A stretch of 64,000 nt of DNA from Phycisphaerae bacterium (GTDB lineage Bacteria > Planctomycetota > Phycisphaerae > UBA1845): contig JAJDDT010000023.1 of assembly GCA_029260165.1 (NCBI GenBank), forward strand, positions 1-64,000. The letters are read 5' to 3'. Made by a program: the position numbers and the translations under genes. The notes below the pieces were generated by a model. That model was not told the DNA's origin, searched no databases, and saw only the letters and a program-made list of their open reading frames with translations. This document shows positions 33,355-41,497 of the stretch, piece by piece (the stretch's first letter is position 1; each line of letters opens with the position of its first letter).

Positions 33355-34824
33355 CTATCGAAACCGTCTCTGCTTCCCCGCCTTCGGAGATTTGCCTTCC
33401 ACGAGGACAAGGGACTCGTTGATTTCGTTGGCGAGTGATTCGGGAAGTTTATTTGATTCTACCTGTCGTTGGAGGGATTCCAGGGCGGCGGTGCCTTTGG
33501 GACCCGCGAGGGCAAGGGATTTGACGGACAGGCGGGCGAGGAGTGTCGATGGGTCGCGGTGATTGGCGTAGGTCCAGTTGATATCCCGGTTTGTCCAGTT
33601 GGCGGGGTCGGCGCTGTCGATGAGCCAGCCGAGTGTCTGACCTGTCTGGTCGTGTGGAGCGAGCCTGCCCAGGGCGAAAATGGCTTCTGATATTTCGGCG
33701 AGTTTGGCGATTGAGATGTTTCCGGTTGGGCTGGTGATGCACTGGGTAAGGATATTGCACTGGGTTGGGTCGTTGCAGAAACCTAGGGCGCGGGCGATGT
33801 TTTGGGCGTGGGGTTTGTAGCGTGGCTGGTTGAGCATGTTGGCCAGTGTGGCAGCGGTGGTTGGGGCTGCGTTTTGGAACAACTCGCGTGGGATTCCAGC
33901 CAGGTATTTACGATTGATGACGCGGTCAAGCCAGGCTGACTGCGCTTCGTTTTCGTCGCGGGTGAATTCGTTGAGAATTGGTTTGGTGACGATGGTTTTG
34001 CCGATTGTCCTGGTGGCGGTTCCCGGTGTTGGGGAGAGAAAGGCGTTTCGTTCAAAGTCGTTGAGCGCGTTGGTGTTGGCTTCAAAGGTGTGCATGAGGT
34101 TTCGCGGGCAATCGTCGCGATGCCCCAAACCCTGGACGTGGCCCCACTCGTGCGCCCAGACGTCGGGGTCCGCGAGAGCGGAGAGGATGGCAGTTCCACC
34201 CGTGGCAGCGCAGCCTATGACGACGGTCATGTCGGAGGGGTCGGAAACACCGCACACGCCGACAAGGAGGTTGACGATCTTAATATCCTGGGGTTCGTTG
34301 AAGATGGCCTCCAGGTCTGCCTCCGAGGTGACGACAGGGTTTCCAATATCAAACGTCGTGAGAATTCCATCGCGTTGAAAGGAAACGGCTGTTGGGACGT
34401 CGGGGCAGTCGGTGTTGTCCTGATTGAGCAGGGTTGTGGCGGATGCGAGGAAGGAGTCGACCTGGGTGTCGGTGAATTCCTGTTCGATGTGTCTGGCGAC
34501 GGTGAGGTTGAATTCATTTTCGGTGTTCGGGTCGGCGGGGGTGCTGCCTGGGGAGCTGGGGTTGTTGTCGCAAAAGTTGATGAAGTTGAGTTCGTCGAAA
34601 TTGGAGCACCCGTCACCGTCGGTGTCGATGGGGTTGACGGGGGTGTCCTGGGGGTCTGTGGGGTCGGAGCCTGGGATGCCGTTGCGTTCCACGACGTCGG
34701 AGAAGCCATCACCGTCGGAGTCGATCAGGGTGCCTGTTCCGCCACCACCGACGCAGCCTGTGCAGAATCCGGTAACGACGAGAGCGACAGTGGCAAGCAG
34801 AACGAGGCGTTGATTTCGTGACAC
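33355..34824 (-). CDS. Zinc metalloprotease lipoprotein (metzincin-like) with TSP3-type calcium loops
   Basis: 489 aa from GTG 34824 (GGAG 7 nt upstream), which gives VSRNQRLVLLATVALVVTGFCTGC, a lipoprotein signal. The mature protein begins with thrombospondin-3-like calcium loops (DSDGDGFSDVVERNGIPGSDPTDPQD, DTDGDGCSNFDEL). The catalytic site is HEWGHVQGLGH, the long HExxHxxGxxH zinc motif, followed by DDCPRNLMH, compatible with the metzincin Met-turn. The C-terminal ~200 residues are helical and may be HEAT-like. Probably acts outside the cytoplasm; substrate unknown. The 34825-35090 stretch downstream of the next gene holds nothing else that I can support. Confidence 0.82.
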   Translation of the reverse strand: MSRNQRLVLLATVALVVTGFCTGCVGGGGTGTLIDSDGDGFSDVVERNGIPGSDPTDPQDTPVNPIDTDGDGCSNFDELNFINFCDNNPSSPGSTPADPNTENEFNLTVARHIEQEFTDTQVDSFLASATTLLNQDNTDCPDVPTAVSFQRDGILTTFDIGNPVVTSEADLEAIFNEPQDIKIVNLLVGVCGVSDPSDMTVVIGCAATGGTAILSALADPDVWAHEWGHVQGLGHRDDCPRNLMHTFEANTNALNDFERNAFLSPTPGTATRTIGKTIVTKPILNEFTRDENEAQSAWLDRVINRKYLAGIPRELFQNAAPTTAATLANMLNQPRYKPHAQNIARALGFCNDPTQCNILTQCITSPTGNISIAKLAEISEAIFALGRLAPHDQTGQTLGWLIDSADPANWTNRDINWTYANHRDPSTLLARLSVKSLALAGPKGTAALESLQRQVESNKLPESLANEINESLVLVEGKSPKAGKQRRFR

Positions 34825-35090
34825 TTCCTGACTCCGTTTGGTTGCGGGCGAGACCGGGCAACGATTGGCCGTCGGCGAAAAAATGGCGGACGACAGGAAT
34901 ATCATCGGAATATGATGGGGCAGGGGCCAACGCGGAAGCGTGAAACGGGCGGTTTTTTCGGGCGGGGATGAAAAAAAGACGGGTGGGGTGTCCCGGCTCG
35001 CCGCAGCGAACCGTGTGGTCGCGACACGTTACCGCTCAATTAAGAGCGGCCCCACCCGCGGGATGTGCTTTTTGGCATTTTTCCGCAGCG

Positions 35091-35987
35091 TTATTGCCAG
35101 CGGAAAATTTCGAGCATTTCTTCAAGCACCTCGTGCTCGCGCTGCGTGCCGACGATGCTGAGGGCGTTTCGACCCTGACGCGAGACGATCATGCGCACGT
35201 CACCCGGCGCGAGCATGTCGAACAGGAGGTCGGTTTTCTCCTTGTCGAAGTCGTATTTTTTTCGAACGCGTTCACCTTCGATCATGTGATCAAACGCGTC
35301 GCCTCGTCTGGTCCAGTTGAGCAATTGAAGACCGACGTCGAGGGCGTCGATTTCCTGCAGTGAACCACGGACGGTCACGCGATCGCCGTTGCGAGAGACG
35401 ATAACGGTGACGTTGGGCGGTGCGAGCAGGCTGTAGAGCAATTCACCCTGCCGGGCGTTGAGGTGATATTCGTTGACGGCGTCGTGGTTCTGAGTGTTGG
35501 TCGTGGTTGGTCGTGAATCCGCGTCGTCGTTCCAGTGTCGTTCGAGTTCGTGTTTCCACTCGCGCCAGGCGGCGGTGTGTTTTTGAATGTCGCGTTCGAG
35601 CTGTTCGTAGCGGTCCCTCGCGTCCTGCTGCCAGGTGTGCCAGCGTTGGCGCCACTCGTCGGTGTATCGTTGCAGGTCGTCGCGTTTCAGTCCGTGCGGC
35701 AACGCGGGTGGACGTGGCGGAGCGGGCAAGGCTGTTGGTTGCTGATCAAGTCGGTCGTCAATGCGCTCGAGGACGGCGGTCATCTCAGCCAGCCGCTTTT
35801 CGACCGATTCGAGGCGTTGTTCGAGTTTCGCGAGGTCGTTGTGTTGCCGGCGCGCGGGGGTGCGTGGAGGTTTCGGTGCGTCGGTGTCGGGCGCGGCGGC
35901 GAGGACGGACGGGGTCAGGGCTACAGCCACGAGCATGAGTGTGAGTCGTCCGGCCAGCGGTCCGTGCGGTTTTTTTGTGCGATACAT
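35091..35987 (-). CDS. Secreted coiled-coil protein of unknown function
   Basis: 298 aa from ATG 35987, with AAAGGAGCC upstream; the track start at 36149 is rejected. Signal peptide (RLTLMLVAVALTPSVLAAA), then a coiled coil (DLAKLEQRLESVEKRLAEMTAVLERIDDRLDQ) and a long basic helix. The C-terminus has two related ~70-residue segments, each with a LLAPPNVTVIVSRNGDRVTVRG / MLAPGDVRMIVSRQGRNALSIVG motif. These look like a secretin/STN-type small beta-alpha domain repeat (inference). Function unknown. It may have its own promoter near 36273-36302. Confidence 0.65.
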   Translation of the reverse strand: MYRTKKPHGPLAGRLTLMLVAVALTPSVLAAAPDTDAPKPPRTPARRQHNDLAKLEQRLESVEKRLAEMTAVLERIDDRLDQQPTALPAPPRPPALPHGLKRDDLQRYTDEWRQRWHTWQQDARDRYEQLERDIQKHTAAWREWKHELERHWNDDADSRPTTTNTQNHDAVNEYHLNARQGELLYSLLAPPNVTVIVSRNGDRVTVRGSLQEIDALDVGLQLLNWTRRGDAFDHMIEGERVRKKYDFDKEKTDLLFDMLAPGDVRMIVSRQGRNALSIVGTQREHEVLEEMLEIFRWQ

Positions 35988-36373
35988 GGTATTGGCTCCT
36001 TTGACATTTCCGGTGTGACACGGAATGAGCGTCCCTTGTCGAAGACACCTCAGAATGTCCACATAGATTACCCGTACGATCGTCGGGATTCGATGGAAAC
36101 CCTGTAAAAAACGGTCAGGCGTGTTCCTGTCTGAATCGCCACTGTTCATTCGTTGCGGTTGGACATTTATTGCCTGCTACACCGGTGGCCCACCAACGTC
36201 GCACTGGTTTTCGCCATTAATCGCATGAGGACGACGGTTGGTTACACTAACGCAGGAGGTGCTGTGCTGTCTCTCAATTGAGGGGCTATATTCACAATTG
36301 AGCAGCCTGGACGTTTGCGACGGTGTTCGCGATCTTTATGGAACAACTGTTCCTGTTGTATCCAATGACGACT
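35988..36373. other. Intergenic region after the 13-gene cluster
   Basis: 386 bases separating the end of the HtrA-like gene cluster from the coiled-coil protein gene. It contains the palindrome CTCAATTGAG (36273-36282) and a second CAATTGAG 21 bp further on (ending 36302). The spacing puts the copies on the same face of the helix, suggesting an operator for the minus-strand coiled-coil gene. No ORF supported. Confidence 0.4.
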
Positions 36374-37567
36374 TTACCTGGGCCATTTGATGCTTCGGTT
36401 GATGGGGAATGGTTTCCATGGGTCGGGATCTGGTTCGGTGACGAGTTGTCCGAGGTCGATGGCTCGGGCGAGGTGGGGTTCGTATCCGAAGGCGAGGTCG
36501 CCCCTGCGAACGATGATGTGTACAGGTTTTCCGGCGGGGACCATGTAGAGGGATTGGACGAGGTGTTGTGCGGAGTTCACGTCCTTGCCGTTGGCGTTGA
36601 TGATTTTGTCGCCGGGACGGATGCCGAGGTCGTACATGGGTGACGGGTTGGCGACGCCGACGATACGCAATCCGTCGTCGGCGCGCCGACTGAAACGAAT
36701 GCCAAGCCAACCCCGATAGATCGACTCGCCCGTCATCAGCTCCTCGCAGATCGCGTCGACGCGGTTCTTGGGTAGGGCGAAACCGATGCCCGCGTCGTAG
36801 AACTCGACGCCTGCGAGTTCGCCCGGTCGTTGTGCCATCGGGACACAGAGTCCGATAACACGTCCGTGGACATCGATGAGTGGTCCGCCGTAGTTGGCTG
36901 GCGAGAGTTTGGCGTCGGTCTGGACGGCGTTTCCCATCATGCGGTTTTGTGCGGAGACGACGCCCACGGTGACGGAGGGTTCGCTTCCGCCGAATCCGCG
37001 ACCGAGCGCAATCGCCCACTGACCTGTGCTGATTTCGTCGGGGGAGACCCACGGAGCAGGTTCGAGGTCGTCGGCGTCGATGTGCAGGAGGGCGAGTTTT
37101 CGGACCTTGTCGCTGGCGACGAGTTCAGCCACATAGCGGCGGTCGTCGCTGAGTCGAACGGTGATGTGGGTTGGGTTTCTGACGAAATTGAAGCTGCTGG
37201 TAATGATGTAGCCATCGCTGCGGTAGATGATGCCGGTGGTGGGTCCGTCGGCGACGACGAACGATGAGCCCAGGGTGTCGCGGAACGGGCTTGGCTGGTC
37301 TTCGTCTTCGGGCATACCGTCCTCGTCTTCCATGTCGGGCATGCCGTCACCGGGATCGTGGTTCAGCGTCGGGATGTCGAGGTCGGTGATGACGCCTCTT
37401 GGGATGGCTCCGCCGACGGTTTCAATCTGGACGGTGTAGCGGGTGGCTTGTTCGATGGCGTTTCGGAACACGCGTTGGTGGGTACGTTGCAGGTCGGGGT
37501 CGTCCTGATTGGCGGGTGATGTCGCGACGACCGCGAGGGTCAGGATGGCTGTTGCGATGTGGTGCAT
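36374..37567 (-). CDS. HtrA-like PDZ pseudoprotease B
   Basis: 397 aa, secreted (signal MHHIATAILTLAVVATSPA). A trypsin-like fold is recognisable (GYIITSSFNFVRNPTHITVRLSDDRR, KLALLHIDADDL, ANYGGPLIDVHGRVIGLCVP) and a PDZ domain follows (WLGIRFSRRADDGLRIVGVANPSPMYDLGIRPGDKIINANG). All three triad positions are replaced: His by Phe126, Asp by Lys157, Ser by Tyr226. An acidic insert (DGMPDMEDEDGMPEDEDQ) lies at residues ~75-90. Predicted to bind but not cleave peptides. The start overlaps the stop of pseudoprotease A by 1 nt (TAATG). Last gene of the cluster. Confidence 0.85.
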   Translation of the reverse strand: MHHIATAILTLAVVATSPANQDDPDLQRTHQRVFRNAIEQATRYTVQIETVGGAIPRGVITDLDIPTLNHDPGDGMPDMEDEDGMPEDEDQPSPFRDTLGSSFVVADGPTTGIIYRSDGYIITSSFNFVRNPTHITVRLSDDRRYVAELVASDKVRKLALLHIDADDLEPAPWVSPDEISTGQWAIALGRGFGGSEPSVTVGVVSAQNRMMGNAVQTDAKLSPANYGGPLIDVHGRVIGLCVPMAQRPGELAGVEFYDAGIGFALPKNRVDAICEELMTGESIYRGWLGIRFSRRADDGLRIVGVANPSPMYDLGIRPGDKIINANGKDVNSAQHLVQSLYMVPAGKPVHIIVRRGDLAFGYEPHLARAIDLGQLVTEPDPDPWKPFPINRSIKWPR

Positions 37568-38604
37568 TATCTTGGCTCCTCGAGGGTGAGGGTTGTGTTG
37601 ACGAGCTTGTTGTTGCGAATGAGGGTGACGTCGATTCTATCGCCTGCGCTTTTGGTGCGGATGATTTTTCGGAAGGCGTCGACGTCGCCGACTTTTCGGC
37701 CATTGAGCGAGACGATGAGGTCGTCTTTTTTGATGCGGGCTTTTTTGGCAGGTGAGTTTCGTTTGACGCGTTCGACGTAGACGAGGTCTTTTTGATAGCC
37801 CATCTCGAAAAGCTTGAGGCCATGGTAGGGTTCGAGGCCTGTGTCGGTGGTGGATTCGTCGGGGGCGGAGTCCGGGTCGAGGTAACGGGTGACAAATCCG
37901 TGGACGACTTCGACGGGGACGGCGTAGTTGAAGTTGGTGTGTGTTCGGTTGGAGATCACGAGTCGTCCGATAATACCGACCCAGTTTCCTTCGATATCGA
38001 CCAGTGGTCCGCCCGGGGTCCCCGGGGTGCTGGTGATGGCGTCGATGGCGAGGACTTCGCCCTGGTAGGGGAAATCGCGGGCTTTTCGTTTGGCATCGAG
38101 GTCGGTTCGGGCGCTGAAGACGCCTCGGGTGACGGAGACGTGTTCGCGTCCTTCGGCGACCTTGAAAGGATTGCCGGCTGCGATGACCCATTCACCGGGG
38201 AAGAGTTTTCTGGAGTCGCCTGGTGGGAAGTATTTGAAAGCGCCGGGGCCCGACGGTGGGTCCGGGGCGCGTTCACCCCGGAGGTTGTAGCGCGGGAGTG
38301 GGACGAGCTTGAGCAGGGCGAGTTGGAGATTGGCGTCGGTGGTGAGGACCTTCGCGCCGTAGACGTTGCCGTCCTGTGTCACGACGCGGAGTCGTTCGGA
38401 GTCGAGCAGGAGGGACATGACAGTGACGACCATTCCGTCGTCGGAGACGAGGGTTCCGCTGCCGTAACCCGCGGACAGGCCTGCCTTGAGTCCGTAGAGT
38501 CTGACGCAGCGAGGACCGACGGTTTCGATGGCGTGGTTGAACCCGCCGGCGAGGAGGGTGGTTGGTGCGAGCAGGGCAATGCAGATGGCTCGTTTCAGGT
38601 TCAC
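37567..38604 (-). CDS. HtrA-like PDZ pseudoprotease A
   Basis: 345 aa, signal MNLKRAICIALLAPTTLLAGG. Protease-like domain with GYGSGTLVSDDGMVVTVMSLLLDSE, NLQLALLKL and TSTPGTPGGPLVDIEGNWVGI, then a PDZ domain (YVERVKRNSPAKKARIKKDDLIVSLNGRKVGDVDAF). The triad is gone: His replaced by Ser64, Asp by Gln95, Ser by Pro197. The substitutions differ from those in pseudoprotease B, so loss occurred independently or diverged long ago. Its ATG overlaps the stop of the active homolog (ATGA). It probably acts as a peptide-binding partner of the active enzyme (inference). Confidence 0.85.
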   Translation of the reverse strand: MNLKRAICIALLAPTTLLAGGFNHAIETVGPRCVRLYGLKAGLSAGYGSGTLVSDDGMVVTVMSLLLDSERLRVVTQDGNVYGAKVLTTDANLQLALLKLVPLPRYNLRGERAPDPPSGPGAFKYFPPGDSRKLFPGEWVIAAGNPFKVAEGREHVSVTRGVFSARTDLDAKRKARDFPYQGEVLAIDAITSTPGTPGGPLVDIEGNWVGIIGRLVISNRTHTNFNYAVPVEVVHGFVTRYLDPDSAPDESTTDTGLEPYHGLKLFEMGYQKDLVYVERVKRNSPAKKARIKKDDLIVSLNGRKVGDVDAFRKIIRTKSAGDRIDVTLIRNNKLVNTTLTLEEPR

Positions 38605-40286
38605 CTCGTCACCTCCAGGTTGGAGGCGGTTTCGATGAAATTGAGGGATTCGGAAACGACGGTCATCTGGTGAGGCCAGGTGACGCCGGAAATTTCGCGG
38701 TAGTCATCGAACGTGATTTCGAGACGTTTTTGGGTTGGGCGATCGGTGACGACGATGCGTGCGGGCAGAGATGAGCCGCGCTCGAATCCGATGTTGATGG
38801 TCATGTTTTCGTCGGGTTTCCAGGCGATGGTTTCGAGGCGTCTTTCGCGTTGGATGTGCCCGGCGTCGTCGATGGTGACGAGGGCATCGCTGCCCTGGTG
38901 GGTCGTTTCGTCGTGTTCCCAGAGCGGTTTGCTTGAAAGGAAGACCGAGCGGAGGGCGCGGGTCGCGCGGTAGAGCAGGGTTTGGTCGGTGGTGAGGGTG
39001 AATTGGCGGTCGTTTTCGGTCCAGTAGGCATCGTCGTGGGTGAGGTGGATGACGCGGGTGGTTGATCCGTCGGGTGCGGTTTCGGTGCGGGTGTATTGGG
39101 AGCCGGTGTCTTCGATGGTGAAGGTCGAAGATTGGTTGTCGTCGGTGAGGCGGGTTGCTTTCCATTTCCATTTTGCGGGCGAGGTGGCGGATGATTGATT
39201 GACGGCGGAACGGAATGCGTCGAGCGTTTCCCTGGTGGCGGATTGGTGGTGTTCCTGGGGGACGGTGTATTCGCCTCGGAGCGGCGGTGGGGCGGGGTCG
39301 AGTCGGACCACCTTGTGGTTGATGCGACCGCTGGATTTGTAGGTGATGGGTACAGGCCAACCGGCGGGGTAGGTTCCGATGAGGCTGGCGAACTGGTTGG
39401 CGCTTTGGACATCGACGTCGCCGAAGCGGAGCAGTTCGTGACCGACCCGGATGCCCGCGTTCCAGGCGGGTGCGTCTTCAAACAGTTCGTTGAATACGAC
39501 CTGATCGACGTAGTCGGTGGTGGTGGCGTGGAGGGTGCCGTGAATGGCGAGGTTTCCCGCGCGGAGCGTTGGGAGGAATCGTTTGATCTGGTTGATGGAG
39601 ATGGCGTAGCCGAGTCCGACGTTGTATCGACCGCGGGCGTATTTGTGCATTTCGGCGGAGATGCGTCCGTTGATGCCGATGACGTTGCCATCGCGGTCGA
39701 ACAGCGGTCCACCGGAGTTTCCGGGGTTGATGGCGGCGTCGGTCTGGATGCAGTCGGTGTAGACGAGCGTTTCGCCCTCGCCCTGCCAGCGGTGCACGCC
39801 GGTGACGAGTCCGGTGGAGACGGTCGGGGAGTAGTCTTCCGCGAGGGTGAAGGGATTTCCCATGGCGATGACGTCGTCGCCGACGCGGACGGCATCTGAG
39901 TTTCCGAGTTCGGCGTGGTCGTAGGTCTCTTTTCCGACGAGTTTGAACATGGCGACGTCGCCGGTGATGTCGACGCCGAGGACCTCGAGGCGATAGAGCT
40001 TGCCGTCGGAGAGTCCACCGACCCCGATGCGCGTGTTCATGAATTTCATGACGACGTGGTAGTTGGTCAGACCGTAGCCTCTGGGGTCGATGATGACGCC
40101 TGAGCCGCCTCCGAGCCTGTCTTCGTCGAAGATGCAGACGACGGATGGGGTGATGCGTTGGACGACCTCGACGCGGCGGTTTTGTTCCGACACGACCCTT
40201 GCGAGATCGTCCTTGATGTCGGTTGGGGCAGCAGTAGCGAGGCTGACGGCGGTCAGCAGGAGTCCGATGGCGAGCGTGCGGATCAT
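38601..40286 (-). CDS. HtrA-like serine protease, triad intact, with C-terminal LolA-like domain
   Basis: 561 aa, signal MIRTLAIGLLLTAVSLATAA. Trypsin-like S1C domain with complete triad: His77 in GLTNYHVV, Asp110 in ITGDVAMFKL, Ser191 in NPGNSGGPLFDRDG. A PDZ-like region (DAPAWNAGIRVGHELLRFGDVDVQSANQFASLI) follows. The last ~210 residues, ending RLEITFDDYREISGVTWPHQMTVVSESLNFIETASNLEV, resemble the unclosed beta-barrel of outer-membrane lipoprotein-sorting proteins (inference). It overlaps genes on both sides by 4 nt, so expression is tightly coupled to the NPCBM protein and the two pseudoproteases. Likely periplasmic protein quality control. Confidence 0.88.
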   Translation of the reverse strand: MIRTLAIGLLLTAVSLATAAPTDIKDDLARVVSEQNRRVEVVQRITPSVVCIFDEDRLGGGSGVIIDPRGYGLTNYHVVMKFMNTRIGVGGLSDGKLYRLEVLGVDITGDVAMFKLVGKETYDHAELGNSDAVRVGDDVIAMGNPFTLAEDYSPTVSTGLVTGVHRWQGEGETLVYTDCIQTDAAINPGNSGGPLFDRDGNVIGINGRISAEMHKYARGRYNVGLGYAISINQIKRFLPTLRAGNLAIHGTLHATTTDYVDQVVFNELFEDAPAWNAGIRVGHELLRFGDVDVQSANQFASLIGTYPAGWPVPITYKSSGRINHKVVRLDPAPPPLRGEYTVPQEHHQSATRETLDAFRSAVNQSSATSPAKWKWKATRLTDDNQSSTFTIEDTGSQYTRTETAPDGSTTRVIHLTHDDAYWTENDRQFTLTTDQTLLYRATRALRSVFLSSKPLWEHDETTHQGSDALVTIDDAGHIQRERRLETIAWKPDENMTINIGFERGSSLPARIVVTDRPTQKRLEITFDDYREISGVTWPHQMTVVSESLNFIETASNLEVTR

Positions 40287-41497
40287 GGTGTTTCCCCTGG
40301 TGTGATGAGTCGTGCGTCGGCCCAGTTGGCGAGGTCGCTGATGTCGAGTTGTTCGGCGAGGTCGGTGATGAGGGTCAGTTTTCCGATGCCCCTGATGTTG
40401 ACGGCGATGGGTCGGGGGTTGTTGGTTCCGGTGACTGAGTCGGATTCGTAAAGGATGCGACCGTCGCCGAGGATTTTGAAAACAACGTAGCCTCCGGGTC
40501 TGACCGAATCGTCGATGCCGATGGTGGCGGCGAATGTTTCACAGGGCTGGTCGAGGGTGTAGGTGATTTCCGTATTGGCGTGGGTGCCGATGCCTTTGTC
40601 GTAGGACTGTCCGGCGAGGGCGATGGGACCGTTGGCGGCGTTTCGGTCGAATCGTGGCGGGATGGGGTCGAGCAGTTTTCCTGCGGAGGATTGTTCCGTT
40701 GGGGTCAGGTCGGAGAGGTAGACAACGCGGGGGCTTTTGAATTGAAGCGTCGCGACGCGATACAACGGAAGCGTGATCGATTGTCCGATGGCGGTGTCGA
40801 AGGTGAGGGATTCGTCGTTGGAGGACGTCATTTTTCCCGGCATGACGGTGCCGTCGGTGAGGGTGGCGGTCATGGGCCAGCGTTGTTGGGTTGCGAGTCC
40901 GACGGCGAAGACAACGGCTGGGACGTTTTTGGTGGAGAAGGTGCGTTCATTACCGTTGAAGATCAGGCGTCCGCCGGTTGTGTCGAGCGAGAGAATGCCG
41001 CATTTGATGGTGGTCGGGGTGTCGTTGCGGAGGGCGATGAGGACATCTTTCCCGGCGAGGCGGTTTTGTCGGAGCTGGTCGAACTGCTCGCGGGTGTCGC
41101 GATGGGTTTTGCTGTTATCGAACCACAGGGCGGCGAGTTTGTCGAAGGGAATAGTGAGTTGATCTGCGATGGTGGTTTCGGCGACGACAGCGATATCGGC
41201 GGAGCCTGTGATCCGTCCCATCAGTTTCCCACCGGCGGCGGGGTAAAATTCGGTGAGATAGTCGGGGTTTGGGGGCGATGGCCGGTGGGTGAATCGAACC
41301 TTGTGGATGTCGGCGAGCTGGAGCGTCGTTGTCTTTTTGTTTTGCGTGATGGTGATCAGGTCAGGTTTGGCGCTTTGCCATTGGCCTGTCAACTCCGTGC
41401 CGTCGATTTTGACGATTGTAACGCGGTCAGCCTGCACAAGATGGGTGGTCAGTGCGAGGACGACAATGGTGAGGATGCTGCGGGTCGTGATGGTCAC
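40283..41497 (-). CDS. Secreted protein with C-terminal NPCBM-type carbohydrate-binding domain
   Basis: 404 aa, signal MTITTRSILTIVVLALTTHLVQA. The N-terminal half holds small beta repeats (DRVTIVKIDGTELTGQW; GGKLMGRITGSADIAVV; KCGILSLDTTGGRLIF), resembling SH3-like strands. The C-terminal ~140 residues match the NPCBM/NEW2 pattern: RVVYLSDLTPTE, GQSYDKGIGTHANTEITYTLDQPCETFAATIGIDDSV, GGYVVFKILGDGRILYESD, LTLITDLA. This could bind glycans or peptidoglycan (inference). It overlaps both neighbours by 4 nt. Confidence 0.78.
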   Translation of the reverse strand: MTITTRSILTIVVLALTTHLVQADRVTIVKIDGTELTGQWQSAKPDLITITQNKKTTTLQLADIHKVRFTHRPSPPNPDYLTEFYPAAGGKLMGRITGSADIAVVAETTIADQLTIPFDKLAALWFDNSKTHRDTREQFDQLRQNRLAGKDVLIALRNDTPTTIKCGILSLDTTGGRLIFNGNERTFSTKNVPAVVFAVGLATQQRWPMTATLTDGTVMPGKMTSSNDESLTFDTAIGQSITLPLYRVATLQFKSPRVVYLSDLTPTEQSSAGKLLDPIPPRFDRNAANGPIALAGQSYDKGIGTHANTEITYTLDQPCETFAATIGIDDSVRPGGYVVFKILGDGRILYESDSVTGTNNPRPIAVNIRGIGKLTLITDLAEQLDISDLANWADARLITPGETP

